Positions 15,033 to 15,174 of a stretch of DNA of 15,174 nt are shown here, piece after piece. Each line of letters starts with the position of its first letter. The first letter of the stretch is position 1. Origin of the DNA: UBA5314 sp040217815 (GTDB lineage: Bacteria > Bacillota > Syntrophomonadia > Syntrophomonadales > Syntrophomonadaceae); contig JBEHWI010000059.1 in the NCBI GenBank assembly GCA_040217815.1, positions 1 to 15,174 of the forward strand, read 5' to 3'. A program made the translations under genes and the position numbers. Under the pieces are notes generated by a model. That model saw only the letters and a list, made by a program, of their open reading frames with translations, was not told where the DNA came from and made no database searches.

Positions 15033-15174
15033 GGTGACGGAGACTTTGCAACACGGGGACGGAGATTTTGTTGCATCCCACCCTGGTGGGATGCAACAAA
15101 AGTGGACATTGGGGACGGAGCAAATTGTCCAATTCTAGTTTTGAATGGGCCAATTTGCTCCGTCCCCAGTGGGG
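15033..15174. repeat. GGGGACGG repeat patch with two palindromes, running to the window edge
   Basis: Three direct units share the core GG(G/T)GACGGAG, at 15033, 15055 and 15111, with an inverted copy, CTCCGTCCCC, at 15158-15167. One perfect palindrome has 17-nt arms (15066-15082 and 15085-15101) and only CT between them, centred on CCCACC-CT-GGTGGG. A second has perfect 17-nt arms, GGGGACGGAGCAAATTG (15111-15127) and its complement (15151-15167), extended outward by a few more pairs. TGCAAC at 15047-15052 can also pair with GTTGCA at 15070-15075, giving an alternative fold. No reading frame here has gene-like features. The core and the TTGCAAC word are shared with the element at 5717-5831, so both probably belong to one dispersed repeat family. 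The right end may be cut by the window. Confidence 0.8.

Noticed and set aside
15033..15174. Possible CRISPR array
   Set aside because: Units are short, irregularly spaced (22 and 56 nt) and in mixed orientation, with palindromes instead of unique spacers; no cas genes are present.

Overview
The window looks like a chromosomal segment of a Gram-positive, probably anaerobic, clostridial-type Bacillota (Peptococcaceae, Pelotomaculum or Syntrophomonas-like). This is inferred from csaB next to a DUF5693 gene, murJ and a secreted GH26-like protein, from strong GGAGG-type ribosome binding sites with some TTG starts, and from the general look of the proteins. No species marker is present.

The left half (1-8502, plus strand) is a cell-surface polysaccharide cluster, entered in the middle of its first gene. 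In order it encodes a five-bladed-propeller glycosidase-like protein (5' end missing), a GNAT/FemAB-like acyltransferase, a GT2 polyprenyl-phosphate sugar transferase, a GtrA-type small membrane protein, a DegT/DnrJ/EryC1 sugar aminotransferase of the FdtB/QdtB type, a large polytopic membrane protein (DUF6044/YkoS-like), an AlgI-type MBOAT O-acyltransferase, and its usual SGNH/AlgJ-like partner. The first six genes are packed with a 1-nt gap or overlaps of 4-17 nt. The only two real gaps in the run each hold a palindromic repeat: a nested GGGGACGG-type palindrome at 5717-5831, and a MITE-like imperfect inverted repeat at 7299-7454.

The right half (8661-14931, minus strand) is a compact four-gene operon read csaB -> GH26-like secreted protein -> murJ -> DUF5693. 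It converges on the plus-strand cluster. A good intrinsic terminator acting on the minus strand (8565-8605) lies between the two. A plausible sigma-A promoter lies upstream of csaB at 14981-15010. Beyond it, up to the window end, is a patch of GGGGACGG repeats and palindromes of the same kind as at 5717-5831.

Read together, the plus operon could make an amino sugar, load a sugar on undecaprenyl phosphate, flip it, transfer it outside the cell (DUF6044 as a possible GT-C enzyme) and O-acylate the polymer. The minus operon would pyruvylate a wall polymer (the ligand for SLH domains of S-layer proteins) and handle lipid-linked precursors. The joint role is inferred from gene content; none of the substrates can be read from the sequence.
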